Notes: generated by a model not told the origin, from the sequence alone. A stretch of DNA of 64,000 nucleotides from Siphonodentalium dalli (GCA_032622095.1 CP136066.1:100275319-100339318), one strand, 5' to 3'. Shown: positions 45,737-58,224, numbered from the stretch's first letter. Program-made: numbers and translations.

Positions 45737-46173
45737 ATCGGTGTTAATTATCTTCGTCAATGATGTCATGTCACGCTTGTTAATAATTCATTTGTTCGGA
45801 AATACTTATTGGGGGTCGAAACGTATAAAATTGAACTAGCACCACTTCCAAAAACAACACCGATAAACAATAACGCTCTTTTATGTTCCATGCAATGGAA
45901 ATGGCTATTTATTGTCCTGATATCAGTGATATAAATGAATGCCTAAAATTAGTATTATCCTGAAATAAATTTATGCCACTTTGGCGAACATGGGAACCAC
46001 GGTACAATTTATGCCATTTAGGCACACTTCAGAGTGAAATCAGGGCTTATATTTCGGCGAGAATCCAAATCTAGATTCTCGTAAATATTCTCGCAAATTA
46101 CCCTGGATTCTCGTGAAAAAGTATATATGGATTCTCGCAAAATCAGATGAAATATATGCCCTGGAAATATAGC
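45737..46173. other. Intergenic, GATTCTCG microrepeats
   Basis: GATTCTCG or ATTCTCGC occurs about five times between 46062 and 46142. Otherwise nothing recognised. Confidence 0.45.
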
Positions 46174-46637
46174 AAATCGTTTAATGCTTTAGAATTTTTG
46201 TTTTCGGACATATTATGGACTTGTTATGGACTTTTTCGGGTGCGAGAAATTGATAAGTTAGTGCTCAGGCACTTTGCCAACCTGGGGAATGTTATCATTC
46301 TACTAACATCACTGAAAATTTCCAAAAAAATCTACCACACCACTTCATAAAGAACATCGTCTGAACTACTCCAAATTGTAAATATTTACATCTCGATTCG
46401 GGGCGCAACTATCGGCTATAATTAAACAAAAATGATTTCGCCATCGAGAGTCATTGCATTTAACTAATATATAAGAATGACGTTGTGTATCATCCATTTG
46501 GATTAATATTCTTAACAAATAACTACTTCGAGAAAGATTATTCTTAATTTCTATTTGATCACTCTGCCCGGTGTCTGCCGGATTGTTTCACATCACTTTA
46601 ATCAAGGAAGACTGTTCAGAAAAAACTGCATTTCAAG
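46174..46637 (+). repeat. Tandem duplication, unit 1
   Basis: From AAATCGTTTAATGCTTTAGA to ...CTGCATTTCAAG. Almost identical to the unit that follows directly at 46638, with few substitutions, so the duplication is recent. No coding content recognised. Confidence 0.92.
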
Positions 46638-47125
46638 AAATCGTTTAATGCTTTAGATTTTTTGTTTTCGGAGATGTGTATATATGCTTAAAGACATATT
46701 ATGGACTTGTTATGGACTTTTTCGGGTGCGAGAAATTGATAAGTTAGTGCTCAGGCACTTTGCCAACCTGGGGAATGTTATCATTCTACTAACATCACTG
46801 AACATTTCCAAAAAAATCTACCACACCACTTCATAGAGAACATCGTCTGAACTACTTCAAATTGTAAATATTTACATCTCGATTCGGGGCGCAACTATCG
46901 GCTATAATTAAACAAAAATGATTTCGCCATCGAGAGTCATTGCATTTAACTAATATATAAGAATGACGTTGTGTATCATCCATTTGGATTAATATTCGTA
47001 ACAAATAACTACTTTGAGAAAGATTATTTTTAATTTCTATTTGATCACTCTGCCCGGTGTCTGCCGGAGTGTTTCACATCACTTTAATCAAGGAAGACTG
47101 TTCAGAAAAACTGCTTTTCAAGATC
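46638..47125 (+). repeat. Tandem duplication, unit 2
   Basis: Repeats unit 1 with an extra ~20 bases (GATGTGTATATATGCTTAAA) after TTTTCGGA. It ends near ...ACTGCTTTTCAAGATCACC. Confidence 0.92.
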
Positions 47126-47189
47126 ACCAAACAACTTTCCTTTTTAAGGCCAGCACATCTCTCCAAAGATGTACTTCTTCCATTTTGCT

Positions 47190-47490
47190 ATCAAAGACCG
47201 AAAAATGTCGTTAAACTAGAGATCCAAATACCCACTAAGGGCCCATATATCTTGAAATATTAAAGACCGAAAATGTCGTTAAACTATAAAGACCGAAAAA
47301 TGTCGTTAAACTAGAGATCCAAATACCCCCTATATCTTGAGATATTATAAAGACCGAAAAATGTCATTAAACTATTAAAGACCGAAAAATGTCGTTAAAC
47401 TACAAAGACCGAAAAATGTCGTTAAACTAGAGATCCAAACATCCCCATCCCCTATTTTTTTAGACAATAAAGAACGAAATATGTCGTTAC
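47190..47490 (+). repeat. ~26-bp tandem/interspersed repeat
   Basis: AAAGACCGAAAAATGTCGTT plus AAACTA occurs at least seven times. In several units it is followed by GAGATCCAAATACCCC and a TATATCTTGA stretch. Spacing is irregular, so it is not a CRISPR-like array. Confidence 0.85.
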
Positions 47491-48282
47491 ACCATTAATA
47501 CATAATTTGTGTTTATGAAAGTCTGGCACCCATTAGCAGTTTGTTTTCAGTACATTTTAATATTCATTGGAACGTAAACAATTATTCGCTGACAGAAATC
47601 ATGTTAATATCGCCTTTCGTTACTGGTTTCCTCGACTCAAATATTTCTCACTGCTCAATACTTATAATTAAAAAATAATTCTGTGTTTTGTGTCACTTCT
47701 TAATAGCATTATGTATTCTGCTATTGAAAAGAAAAAAAGTTGCAGTATACCTTAAAGTTACGGAAGGCCTTGGTGGGTATCCTGTGAACATATTTCCACC
47801 TGTCAAAAACCGCTACAAACGAAAATAATATTCAACTAGAATGCACTCACTGGAGCTGCCTATACTTGCGCCCATCACAAATTTGGCATGTGTTGCGGTG
47901 TCTTACCAACAACAGTTTGAACCACGGGTGCTGGCCCCTCGTTTGAGAGAGATCAATAACAAAATTTCTAGATATCAAATCTCATTCATCCATCGCTGAA
48001 ATAGTTGTGTGTACGGACAGAATATCTCAAGTTGATCTATTAAACTAATGCTAGTCTTAGTAATACGTACGAGTTGTTTGACATATTTATAGAACAATAT
48101 AGACATCGTTCATATAAAGGCCGTGAACACGATTGGTTGCCGATGATGCCATATTATATATATACCAATTTGGTTAAATTACTATTTTGACTAGAATGAC
48201 ATCAAGTGTGTATGCCATTGCACTTCAGTTGGCAAAAACCATCAAAGTAAATTACAAATACCGACACAATTAAATAAACGGA
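47491..48282. other. Intergenic, nothing recognised
   Basis: No motif or repeat seen. Confidence 0.4.
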
Positions 48283-48719
48283 GTGGCTAAAGAGCGGTTT
48301 ACCCCTCTTTAGCACTGAGGGATACAGAACGGTACACCGCTCTTTATAGCCGGACACTAAAGATAGTACAGTACGGGTGATAATGAAAGACCGTTCTTTA
48401 TCGCGTGGATTCGCGCCAGGACCATGTATAGCTAAATTGCGGTATAGACCGCCGGTGTACACCACTCTTGAGTGTATGACAGTTACACAGTTCTTAGGCG
48501 TTTGTCAGTAAATAGCAGTATACCGTTCTTTAGTGCCAATGATGAAGAGCGGTATTTAGCATTTGCATGGTACTAAAGAGCGGTATACCACTCTTTAGTC
48601 CCAAACGCTAAAGAGTGGGATATCGTTCTTTAGCGTGTCAGGCCCATATATAGCTATAAAGAGCGGTATACCGCTCTTTAGCGTTTGGTACTAAAGAGCG
48701 GTATATCGCTCTTTAGCCA
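48283..48719. repeat. Palindromic AAAGAGCGGTATACC array
   Basis: At least six imperfect copies of a 26-28-bp palindrome whose half is CTAAAGAGCGGTA. They lie at 48286-48313, 48572-48599, 48606-48635, 48657-48680 and 48691-48716, plus degraded copies near 48323-48350 and 48386-48402. The outer edges are themselves inverted (TGGCTAAAGAGCG at left, CGCTCTTTAGCCA at right). The two best palindromes are perfect or nearly so, implying selection, conversion or recent expansion. Nothing coding lies within it. Confidence 0.9.
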
Positions 48720-49231
48720 CGGCCTTAAATAAAAGACACGCAGCCATTGGCTATAGCCTTTGATTAATAGTGTGTCAATGAGAACATTCCATTAGCGACT
48801 GATCTACAGTCTTCGGGAACTTATAATCAGAATGTCTTTATGAGAAAGCTTGTTTTCCCAGTTAATTAATAAGGCATTTTAATAATCTATGTTTCCACAT
48901 TCACATTTATTTTTCAGTGCAATTGTTTTTCAATTGAACCACGCGCTCGACTGTTTGGCCGGACATGATTTATATGCACCAGGATCTTTCGAAAATGTTT
49001 TAAACTTTCTAGAAATATGTTCGCAACTTCGCACCTCACTGTCTCTGCGTAAAAAAAAACGATTCCGTAGGCATACGCATCTTTTAGACTTGATCTCAAC
49101 TCATTTCCTCGAGTTTCAAGTTACATAAAATAGGCTTCTAATGGGCAGTATATATATATATATTTATAATATAACAACACGAAGTTGTTGTCAGATGGAA
49201 TGGTTTATAGTCTGGCTGTCGGGCTGAATAT
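48720..49231. other. Intergenic, nothing recognised
   Basis: A 79-codon frame at 48889-49128 has no domain. Confidence 0.4.
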
Positions 49232-49365
49232 ATAAGGTCTACCAGGAAAAAAATCTTAACAAGCTAAATTTGGTATCGTTGGAAAGAGGAGATCGTCATG
49301 TATAACATATCCAAAATCCGCTAAAATCCGCTTTGGGGAAAATGTTCTACAGCGCCCTGAATAGG
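49232..49365 (-). repeat. Dispersed repeat R49, inverse partner at 53840-53975
   Basis: Contains AACATATCCAAAATCCGCTA, AAATCCGCTTTGGGGAAAAT, AGGAAAAAAATCTTAACAAG and GCGCCCTGAATAG. The reverse complement of 53840-53975 carries the same words in the same order. Confidence 0.7.
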
Positions 49366-50025
49366 GGTGGGTTCTAACGTAAATTATTAAGGTAAGTATA
49401 CGATATGTTATGGCATAGGGATTACGTAGTTGTACAACTATGTGTGAAATTGGAGCAACGGAGCGAATAGAGTGACACGGACAGAAAATAATACAATCGC
49501 GGCCATAAAATGGCTGTCAAAATGGCCGCAACTCCAAAACATACCACGACGAAAGCAACATATTGGATAACCACATAGGAGTGGACATACGTAATAGTAA
49601 TGTACATTCATGTTGTTTAGTATCTTTAAACGTACACAGATCATTAAAATATCCATCTGCATGATGTATTGGTCATTTCAACGCAAGTCAAACCCAATGG
49701 TTAAATTTCTGTTTTTTAGCTTATCCAACATCCAACTGTCCGGACAAAATATAATAATTTTGGTCATGCAACACACAAAGTAATGTTTCGCCATGCAGTG
49801 TATGGTAGTTTCATTGGACATTGTGATTAATTATTGAATGTAACACATACACCGAAGTGCACACCCTTGTGGTATAAAGACTAGTTAGATTTATGGAATT
49901 TGCTGCACTCTCCGTGATAATATGCCATACACATATGTACCAATGCTTATCACACTGCAAAGAAACATCAATATCTTCAATAGATTAGCGCCACATCTCA
50001 CGAGATCAAAGAGATGGTACATCTT
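49366..50025. other. Intergenic, nothing recognised
   Basis: Short frames of 61-74 codons only. ATCGCGGCCATAAAATGGC and ATGGCCGC near 49497-49528 give YY1-like GCCAT words. Confidence 0.4.
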
Positions 50026-50678
50026 AGGTAGCAATACACGATTTCCAGCAATTTTGCCAACCTGGGAGGGGGTACTGTACTTCAAATCAATGCTAAGCCA
50101 TTATCGTTGGCATATATTCCATCGAGCATGTTTTAATTTCGACAGAAATTTTAGGTGTAATCATATAAATGTACTTTTGGTTCTTCGTACAGTTTGTCAT
50201 TGAGTTATGCCCCTTGGTTAGCACACACGAACCGCTCAATTTTACCCATTTTTTTTACTCAAATTGGCCATTTTCAACCCAAAAACAGACCATGATAGAG
50301 CGAATGTCAGTAAATAAGATTCTTCCACCTGATAGAGCTGTGCTAGAGCTGAGAAATATTTGAAATAGAAAAAAAGTTATCGTATCAATTTGAAAAAAAA
50401 GTCTTGCGAGGCCAGATGACAGAATTCAGGGGAAAGAAATCGGGCTATTTTCCTGTAATCAATAACACAGAGTTGGCCTTCACTGAATACGAAAACCCTG
50501 TTGCGTATCCAAATTTTTTCATTTTTTGAGAACTTTCCCAGTTTTGTAAAATAAATAAACCTTCAAACCAGTAATGACACAGTTAACATAGGCTACACTG
50601 GCCGTTATGCCCCCCAGATACTTATATTTCTATTTTTCAGACGCCCTACAACCCGTGAAATCGTGTACTGCTACCTTA
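50026..50678 (+). mobile_element. 653-bp TIR element, copy 1
   Basis: Starts AGGTAGCAATACACG and ends CGTGTACTGCTACCTTA, giving inverted termini of about 15 bp. Outer bases TTA at the left and TTAA at the right suggest a TTAA target. The copy at 51978-52630 is nearly identical. The only frame in both copies is 64 codons with no transposase motif, so it is non-autonomous. Confidence 0.85.
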
Positions 50679-51089
50679 AAGGAAAAATAGAGTTATCCCC
50701 CTTCAACGCGCAAATGTCCAGTTAAGTCTCTGACGTACACCGATAACTTTGATATATAACACATATGGTGTTTCTTCAGTGCGAATGGGAAATAAGGTCA
50801 ATATAAGTAGTGTGGTTTCAATAAAAATGAACCAAATTCACCCAAATTATTGGTTATAGCGAAACAATTTTTTTTAATTATAAATGTGACATCATGCCCA
50901 CCACCTTAAAACTAAACATCCCAGTCAAAAATGCAGTCTGAACAGACATATTACATCTGTATTCTGCTGACCAGAGCATATGCACTGTGGTTATTTACTA
51001 GCCCGCCACCCCCCCCCCATATGTTGTTAAGACAATGTTCTTGTCACCCCCCCCCCCCCAAATATGTTAAGAGACAATGTATTTGGTTA
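50679..51089. other. Spacer with poly-C tracts
   Basis: C-runs near 51009-51017 and 51047-51058. No gene. Confidence 0.45.
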
Positions 51090-51375
51090 TTTGGAAACAC
51101 GACCAAGACCGAATGACCAATATCAATCAATACGCCTATTCGTAGGTGGTATCCGAGGAGTTCCATTGTTGGGATGTTCCCTTAGCAACACATTTCGTTA
51201 CATGCAAATCACTTTTATGTGGTCAGTCATAAACATGTAAGAACGCAACAAAACTCCAGACAAATTGTAGGGAATAACTAATGCATATATAATCACCCCT
51301 CCCCCAAAATGTGAACCATGTTTATTTGGCCGGTCGGTGTACATTCAATGACTTAATTGTCAAGTTGAAATCACA
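51090..51375 (+). repeat. Diverged direct duplication, unit 1
   Basis: GGAAACACGACCAAGACCGA, TCCATTGTTG, AGCAACACATTTCGTTA, ATGCATATATAATCAC, AAATGTGAACC and GTCGGTGT recur in order at 51500-51815. Confidence 0.75.
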
Positions 51376-51499
51376 CTATTTAATTATTTATGGAATCTTA
51401 TATACCATTTTTATTGTGCTGGTGCTCACGCGCTGTTCGTGATAACTCAGTAGCTGACTTTACCCCCTCTCCAATATACATATTGACATTACTCGGTCA

Positions 51500-51815
51500 T
51501 TCGGAAACACGACCAAGACTAAATAACCAACATTAATATAGCTTTTCGCACCAGGTATCCAAGGAAATCCATTGTTGAAATGTTTGCGTGGCAACACGTT
51601 TCATTAAATTAATGTCAATTTTATGTAATTACACAAAACCGCACCACTCGAAACGAATCGTACAGAGTAACTGATGCATATATAATCACATAACCACCCC
51701 CCCCCAAATGTGAACCGGAATGTTTTTTTTATCGATAGCAGACATACGTTGAATTTGTTTTTTGCCCTGTCGGTGTGATCATTCAGTGACTTGTCAAGCT
51801 GGAATCCATACTATC
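51500..51815 (+). repeat. Diverged direct duplication, unit 2
   Basis: Second unit of the duplication at 51090-51375, with an added ~50-base stretch before CCTGTCGGTGTGATC. It lies directly before copy 2 of the 653-bp element. Confidence 0.75.
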
Positions 51816-51977
51816 AAAGTTTACAGCCTCTGATACAAATACTATACAAGCAAATGCACCTAATTCCGAGAACAGTCATAAATAGAAACTGTCAATAGTA
51901 ACTCAGACACGAAGATAGGAAAGATAAAATGTTTCAGTAGATTTTCACTAATTTATCCAATTTGATATGTCTCTTTA

Positions 51978-52630
51978 AGGTAGCAATACACGATTTCCAG
52001 CAATTTTGCCAACCTGGGAGGGGGTACTGTACTTCAAATCAATGCTAAGCCATTATCGTTGGCATATATTCCATCGAGCATGTTTTAATTTCGACAGAAA
52101 TTTTAGGTGTAATCATATAAATGTACTTTTGGTTCTTCGTACAGTTTGTCATTGAGTTATGCCCCTTGGTTAGCACACACGAACCGCTCAATTTTACCCA
52201 TTTTTTTTACTCAAATTGGCCATTTTCAACCCAAAAACAGACCATGATAGAGCGAATGTCAGTAAATAAGATTCTTCCACCTGATAGAGCTGTGCTAGAG
52301 CTGAGAAATATTTGAAATAGAAAAAAAGTTATCGTATCAATTTGAAAAAAAAGTCTTGCGAGGCCAGATGACAGAATTCAGGGGAGAGAAATCGGGCTAT
52401 TTTCCTGTAATCAATAACACAGAGTTGGCCTTCACTGAATACGAAAACCCTGTTGCGTATCCAAATTTTTTCATTTTTTGAGAACTTTCCCAGTTTTGTA
52501 AAATAAATAAACCTTCAAACCAGTAATGACACAGTTAACACAGGCTACACTGGCCGTTATGCCCCCCAGATACTTATATTTCTATTTTTCAGACGCCCTA
52601 CAACCCGTGAAATCGTGTACTGCTACCTTA
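51978..52630 (+). mobile_element. 653-bp TIR element, copy 2
   Basis: Offset exactly 1952 from copy 1, equal in length, and only a few substitutions seen (such as GGGGAGAG for GGGGAAAG). Left flank TTTA, right TTA. Same orientation as copy 1. Confidence 0.85.
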
Positions 52631-53839
52631 CAGATTATTTAAGACTAATTTTCACGCGGCTACCAAACCGGTTTATTATTGGAACATTTTGTTCAAATTA
52701 CTTCAGTCCCCACTTTACAACTGGGATATACTACCACACAATGCACAATATTAATTTTCAGTATCGTTTTGTCTTAAAATATCTTACCAGTACCACCCAC
52801 GTAATTGTGCTAAATAGCAAGGGTTCATCGTTTAAAGCTGTTATTTCAGCGTTGAACATTCGCTAAATGTTGCTTTTTGTGGTTTTGTGTACAGCAACTA
52901 TATGTAACTTTAGGGATAAGGGGCAAACGCGGTGATGCGGTTGCAGAAATCGTAGTAATTTTCGCATATATGTGGCTTCGGTGAATATAACGAAATATAA
53001 TTTCCAGATATCAACACAGTCTCAACCACAGAATATGTAAACTATATTGGTCAAGTTTAGAATTTATTGAAGATGGCTTTGTACTCCTCTGTGTTTTTGA
53101 TAAATTGTGTTCATAATATACCACCATGCATTCTTGTGATAAAAGCGAAATATTCGTGTTTTATCACCTGATTGGAGGCAACTATGATTACTATTTTGAG
53201 ATAGAGACAATGGAATCTTCACATTTTACCCAAACATGTATGCATATATCTTATATTGTTCCATAGCAGTGCATTTTGAAAGGGTTAATTTTGTAGATAT
53301 CAAAATAAATGATAATCGGTCACATTCACGAGACTACTCTGACGACATATATTTCTGCTTCTAGAAAACATCACAGAATCAATACATCCATATCAAATCG
53401 CATTTAACTGTTTAATTACACATATAATCACACGATTCAACATAAAAAGTACATATAAAACTGCGTTATTGTTCCATTTATGTGTGTCCAAAAGTCCAGA
53501 TTTAACCGTTGCATGAGACCCTGCTTTCGATTGCTCTCTCGTGATATTCATTAGGGAGAATTCTTACGTCTCTGATCAAACGTTTCTCTTATACTCTGCA
53601 ATGAATATCCTCAAATAATTCGAACGTTTGTTCTATCTTATAGGACTAGCAATTACATGTTTCACAAAGTGTAAATTTCATTCACTTTTCTCCATTTTGG
53701 CGTCCGTTTTGGGAAAGACATTCTACAAATATGGTTTACGGCTAAACATTGTTTGTCAATATTTAAATTTATTGCGAATTTGGCATTAATTGTTGCATCT
53801 ACCGCAGAAATTCAACAATTTCAGATATTAACAATCATA
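52631..53839. other. Intergenic, nothing recognised
   Basis: No coding or repeat motif found. Confidence 0.4.
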
Positions 53840-53975
53840 TTGGGCGCCATCTTGAATAGAGAATTTTCCCCAAAGCGGATTTTAGCGGATTTTGGATATG
53901 TTATTCCTCAGATTCTGCTCGACAAAATTACACTAAAAACAGCTTGTTAATAATTTTTTCTAGGTCCAATGCTTA
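53840..53975 (+). repeat. Dispersed repeat R49, partner copy
   Basis: ATTTTCCCCAAAGCGGATTT, TAGCGGATTTTGGATATGTT and TTGTTAATAATTTTTTCTAG are the complement of 49232-49365. Confidence 0.7.
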
Positions 53976-54354
53976 AACGACCAGACTATTTAGCCAGTCC
54001 GTGTAATACGAGTCTCAGCTGTCTGGACATCGACGCAATCATGTCTGGTGTTTTGCGCGCCCATGTAGCTCGTGGCGTCCTGATGTGCGTCGTGACGTCA
54101 TGGCGTCTTGATCGGTTTCCAGAAATAAATCATTCAATATTGTTAATTTATGAACGATTTATTACCAAAATAAAACCAGATGACGATGCAAATTAAGTAT
54201 ATATGTGGATTTAAATTACAATTGATGCAACCATTTCATATTTTGCGTGTCCATTATTTACAGTATGTACTTCCGGTATGACGTAACATGTTCGCGGAAG
54301 GACAGACAGACAAAGATCCGAACCGAAAACATTACTTGCGTCCAGCATGGACTG
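53976..54354. other. Intergenic with a CRE palindrome
   Basis: TGACGTCA at 54093-54100 in a locally GC-rich stretch. A 75-codon frame at 53969-54196 has no recognised domain. Confidence 0.4.
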
Positions 54355-54640
54355 GCGCAAGTAAATATAGACATACTTTGTTAATATACAAATGAGAAAT
54401 ATCTCATAAACAGTATATGTTATTGTCGTAAATTTGACGATTGTTATGTAAACAGAGCATAAAAAGTTACTTTCTTGGTGTTTCTTTATATTATGATGGT
54501 AAACATAAAGAGCGTTCTTTGTTGCTCAATTCCTTATTTGGAAATAATAAAGAGCGTTTATACCATTTGTGTGTGATTAGCCAGTAGCATTGTGCTGCCT
54601 TCTATAACACAATCAGACTCTTGTTTATTTACATTTAGTA
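54355..54640 (+). repeat. Dispersed AAAGAGCGTT repeat, copy 1
   Basis: ATAGACATACTTTGTT, AACAGTATATGTTATTGTCG, TTATGTAAACA, GGTAAACATAAAGAGCGTT, GGAAATAATAAAGAGCGTTT and CATTTGTGTGTGATTA are matched in inverse orientation at 60860-61160. Confidence 0.8.
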
Positions 54641-55544
54641 GGTCTTTATGTAAGCATGATGTTTACGCGATAGTGATCGTATATTTGAACCAAAATGTAT
54701 GCGTTTTAATATTTTTCTGTTTACGGTGTTTGGAACAAATATGAATATTTTCGACAACTAAGCCCCCTCGTCCCTTTAATATAATTAATATAACATCCCT
54801 CATCCAATAATCTCCAAATTGCATATCTAATTTCAATCCTAGTTACACGTCACGCCGCCCCTCATCATTTGCCAATTGTACACCTTTTTTTTGCTGCTGC
54901 TGCAACTGCTCAATTTCTTTAAAAATTATTGAAAAAATGGCCCTCCCGCCCGCCGATATTTACCTCTGATTTTTTTTTTACCATCGGTCCGCACCAAAAT
55001 TGAGCACACGTCCCTATATAATATACCTATTTAAACCGAGTATACACGGTGGTGTAATAGATCAACCGTTAATTTAACCGTTTAGGTAGCATATTTCCAC
55101 GTATACGTTATCACGACCCATCCCTGCTGACCTGTTATTAATGAACCAAACAATTAACATGTCAACACACTCTGGCCCGCCAATGCTACAGTGTATAAAC
55201 GTAACGGGACAAATATGCACATTATATTGGCAGCTAACGAGAACATTCATCACCAGCAATCTGCTCACCCCTTTCAGCCGATATGATAGAAACTAAACGA
55301 TTTGTTACTTCTAATTACCCGTACTTAATTACACTACTTGCGTGTTAATAAAGTACGACCCCATTACCACTAAAGGTGAAACATGGGATTTAGAACATTA
55401 ATATTCACTCTTACATAGTTCCACATTCAAGGTTCGTCTTGTGTAATCGTATGTCAGTTGTAACGTTGTGAAACTGCAACCGAGCGGAATTATTCTATGC
55501 TAAATAGTTCATGGCTGACCTGATGCATGCATCTTAGTTTTCTT
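54641..55544. other. Intergenic, nothing recognised
   Basis: No coding or RNA motif. Confidence 0.4.
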
Positions 55545-55650
55545 GTGAAATTTTGTATTCAGACTACAATGTCGATATGTGTTGACAAATCACTGTAACA
55601 TGTAACATTATTATAAGTCTATTCCTCCATGTTCTTCTTCGTGGTGTGGT
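55545..55650 (+). repeat. Dispersed repeat R43, partial copy 2
   Basis: TATTCAGACTACAATGTCGA, GTGTTGACAAATCACTGTAA and TCCTCCATGTTCTTCTTCG align with 43405-43560 and 55670-55815. Confidence 0.65.
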
Positions 55651-55669
55651 GTTTACTTTACTTTAGCTT

Positions 55670-55815
55670 GACGGTAAACATTCGAAAAGGTCCAAGCACT
55701 CAAAATATTATGAAAATCATTCAGACTAAAATGTCGATGCATGTGTGTTGACAAATCACTGTGACAGAATTGTTTATTTTAGAACAACGTTGGTATATTT
55801 CTCCATGTTCATACA
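55670..55815 (+). repeat. Dispersed repeat R43, copy 3
   Basis: GACGGTAAACATTCGAAAAGG, CAAAATATTATGAAAATCATT, CAGACTAAAATGTCGATG and ACAAATCACTGTGACAGAAT. Copies 2 and 3 lie in tandem here. Confidence 0.75.
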
Positions 55816-57939
55816 CTGGCAAGTTTGCAAGGCATTTTTTCAGGATATGAACGGAAAGATATATAATGCATCAGTAACACAGCTAACTACATGAGAAGTC
55901 AAAACTACCCAGTTCCACTAGCAGCGATGCTGTCAACGTTTGCCTGTAAATAGCATGCAGTTATTTCGCAAGAATTACAGGTATTTAAGGTAATGTGTTA
56001 GTAGCACCGTTACATGTGGAAATACCGAAATTTTACTTTTCATATCGTTAGCTTTGCCCAATGTGCATTTTATATGCACGTTGTCGTTCATATTATGGCA
56101 CCATAGGGGTTTTCTGTGAGAAAATCCAACAAAAAATGCCGTGCAAACTTACCAGAGTATGAACGTACCCTTATGGCTGTCATGTTCTATACATACTCTA
56201 ATATATTTGCTCATTTACCCACTACGGCTGGTGCATGATTATGACTGTTTGACTGTGTTGTTGTCTCGCTTGGTTAATGTGCGTGCAATGGGTACATGTA
56301 GTTACCCATATATTTGGTCACTTCATGTATGTAGCGCTTTAATAAATAGATTTGCAATTAAAATGTCGTAATCGTTTAAAACAGTGACAATCTTGTCCCA
56401 ATACGTGGAAATAAAATACATGTAAAATTATATCTTATTTTCAGATGTACCTCTGGGCTGGTCTCTCTAAATTAGTATTTGTTTTTACACCCCTGAAAAC
56501 AGTTCGGGGATAAAGACACACCATATTTAACCAGTTAAAAAAGTTCATAAAAAAGTTGGGTTACTTTTTTTTAATTCAGACCACGTCGGGTTTAGGTTAT
56601 ATATTATGGTATACTCTGATAGGATAAAACGATTTGATAACACTTTGTCAACGGCTTTCAACTTTTCAACGGAACGCTTCGTATCTTTTACCATGCATAA
56701 CCAAAAAAAAAAACTCTTTCATATGATGATGATTGACTCTGCGTGATGAGATGTTTCTTCTGATCTCACGCCATCTCTCGCATAATCTCGCGTGAACGAT
56801 GGTGGGAATAATCCGAGCGAACCATCGTTATCTATCGACCGATCGTGAAGCGTCGCCCGGGGGCCATTCCGGGAGGGATGTGTCTACGCATATCCCGTCC
56901 ATTATACACAAAAAGAAATAGAATGTGATTTATTTAACTGCTCCCGACTATTAACCACAATGGCAAAATATACAGCTTAATCAATAGAGAGAATAACCAA
57001 ATATTCACCGATCCATTTACGGCCCGACCATTTCCGCTGCTCGTCAAATCCCCGCAGAATGCGCGTATTAAGGTGGCCTCATGGTGACCAATATATATTA
57101 AAGATCCACTTTCTAATTTGACACCAAATTTAACAAAATTTACTAAACGAAACATACTTGAAATCAATCAACATCAGTCTTATGACACATGTATCGCACA
57201 AAATTATCCATTGAAAATGATCACAAAAAGCTCATAATTTAGAAGGTCATATACCATCTACTTGTTTGTACGACAGAAGCATAGACGCTCTTTAAAAAAA
57301 GGATCGTTCGTATTTTCAAAACGTGTTAAAACTTCCATTTTTGAAAGTCGATATCATTGCTACCTATTATTGGGAGCATGGGTTCAATCTAATTGTGTGC
57401 AGGTCTATAAAGCTTACAGATGGTGGTTTTATTTTATCAAATCTAACAGGGTATCTTTAATAATTGCTTTATTTTATATTACCTTATTCAAATAACATGT
57501 ATGTATATTGAAAAAAGTGAATTGTTTATAAAACATGAATAGATTTAAGGAAGAAACACGTGTATGCATGCATGGAAATATAAACCAGTAATCTGTCATA
57601 AGCTATAGGTACATGTAAACTGTTGAATTTAATATCAAAGATACATGTAGATAGAGAGATAATTCGCGAGTCAGATGCACAGGCGACATATGCTTAAAAA
57701 CAAATATTCCTAAGAACTAAATTACATGTATATTGAACTGTAGTTGTGCCATTGAGAAAATCACGAAAAAATGAGATTGTTATCAAGTCCACTCTTGGTT
57801 TACTAGTTCCAATAGATTTACTTAATATGCAGAAAGAAAATGTGTTTTTCTTGAAAACCATGAAGTTTACCATCTATCTACGACCTTAATACGCTGTCAC
57901 GTGGCAGTGTCTGTTCTTCTAAATATTTATCCAGTAACT
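55816..57939. other. Intergenic, nothing recognised
   Basis: GC-rich island at 56740-56900 (CTCGCGTGAACGATGG, CGTCGCCCGGGGGCC) without coding motif. Short frames of 76-77 codons only. 57000-57070 loosely resembles 62340-62410. Confidence 0.4.
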
Positions 57940-58170
57940 GTCGCTGCTGCAAGCGCCGCGTTGTATTCAGCTCCCGAGGGATCGAGTCCGTACTACGGCG
58001 CGCTCGTTTTCGATTTACCGGTCAGTTTGACGTCATCAATGTTTGAATGCCCATAAAATCAGACAGCTTTATTACACCGGGGTGCGTTCCTATCGTATGT
58101 TTATAGGGTTTTCTGTCGGGGCCCCGACAAGTGTAACTGTACGCGTCATTATTTATACCGTGTATCAACT
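57940..58170 (+). repeat. Dispersed repeat R58, copy 1
   Basis: GGTCAGTTTGACGTCATCAA, AATCAGACAGCTTT, TAGGGTTTTCTGTCGGG and AAGTGTAACTGTACGCGTCA align with 62440-62680. A perfect TGACGTCA is conserved in both copies (58028-58035 and 62540-62547). Confidence 0.75.
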
Positions 58171-58224
58171 CTGGCCAACTACTCATCTTATATATTGGAT
58201 AATCAGTTAGCCAAAGTTAATCAA

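Noticed and set aside
45475-45747. 90-codon secreted cysteine-rich peptide (leader CCLHCLCLVVCLLEVL)
   Set aside because: The second half is an out-of-frame Harbinger transposase remnant, so the hydrophobic leader-like start is fortuitous, and the first codon is not ATG.
47190-47490. CRISPR-like array
   Set aside because: Spacing is irregular, some units abut directly, and the context is animal nuclear DNA full of transposons.
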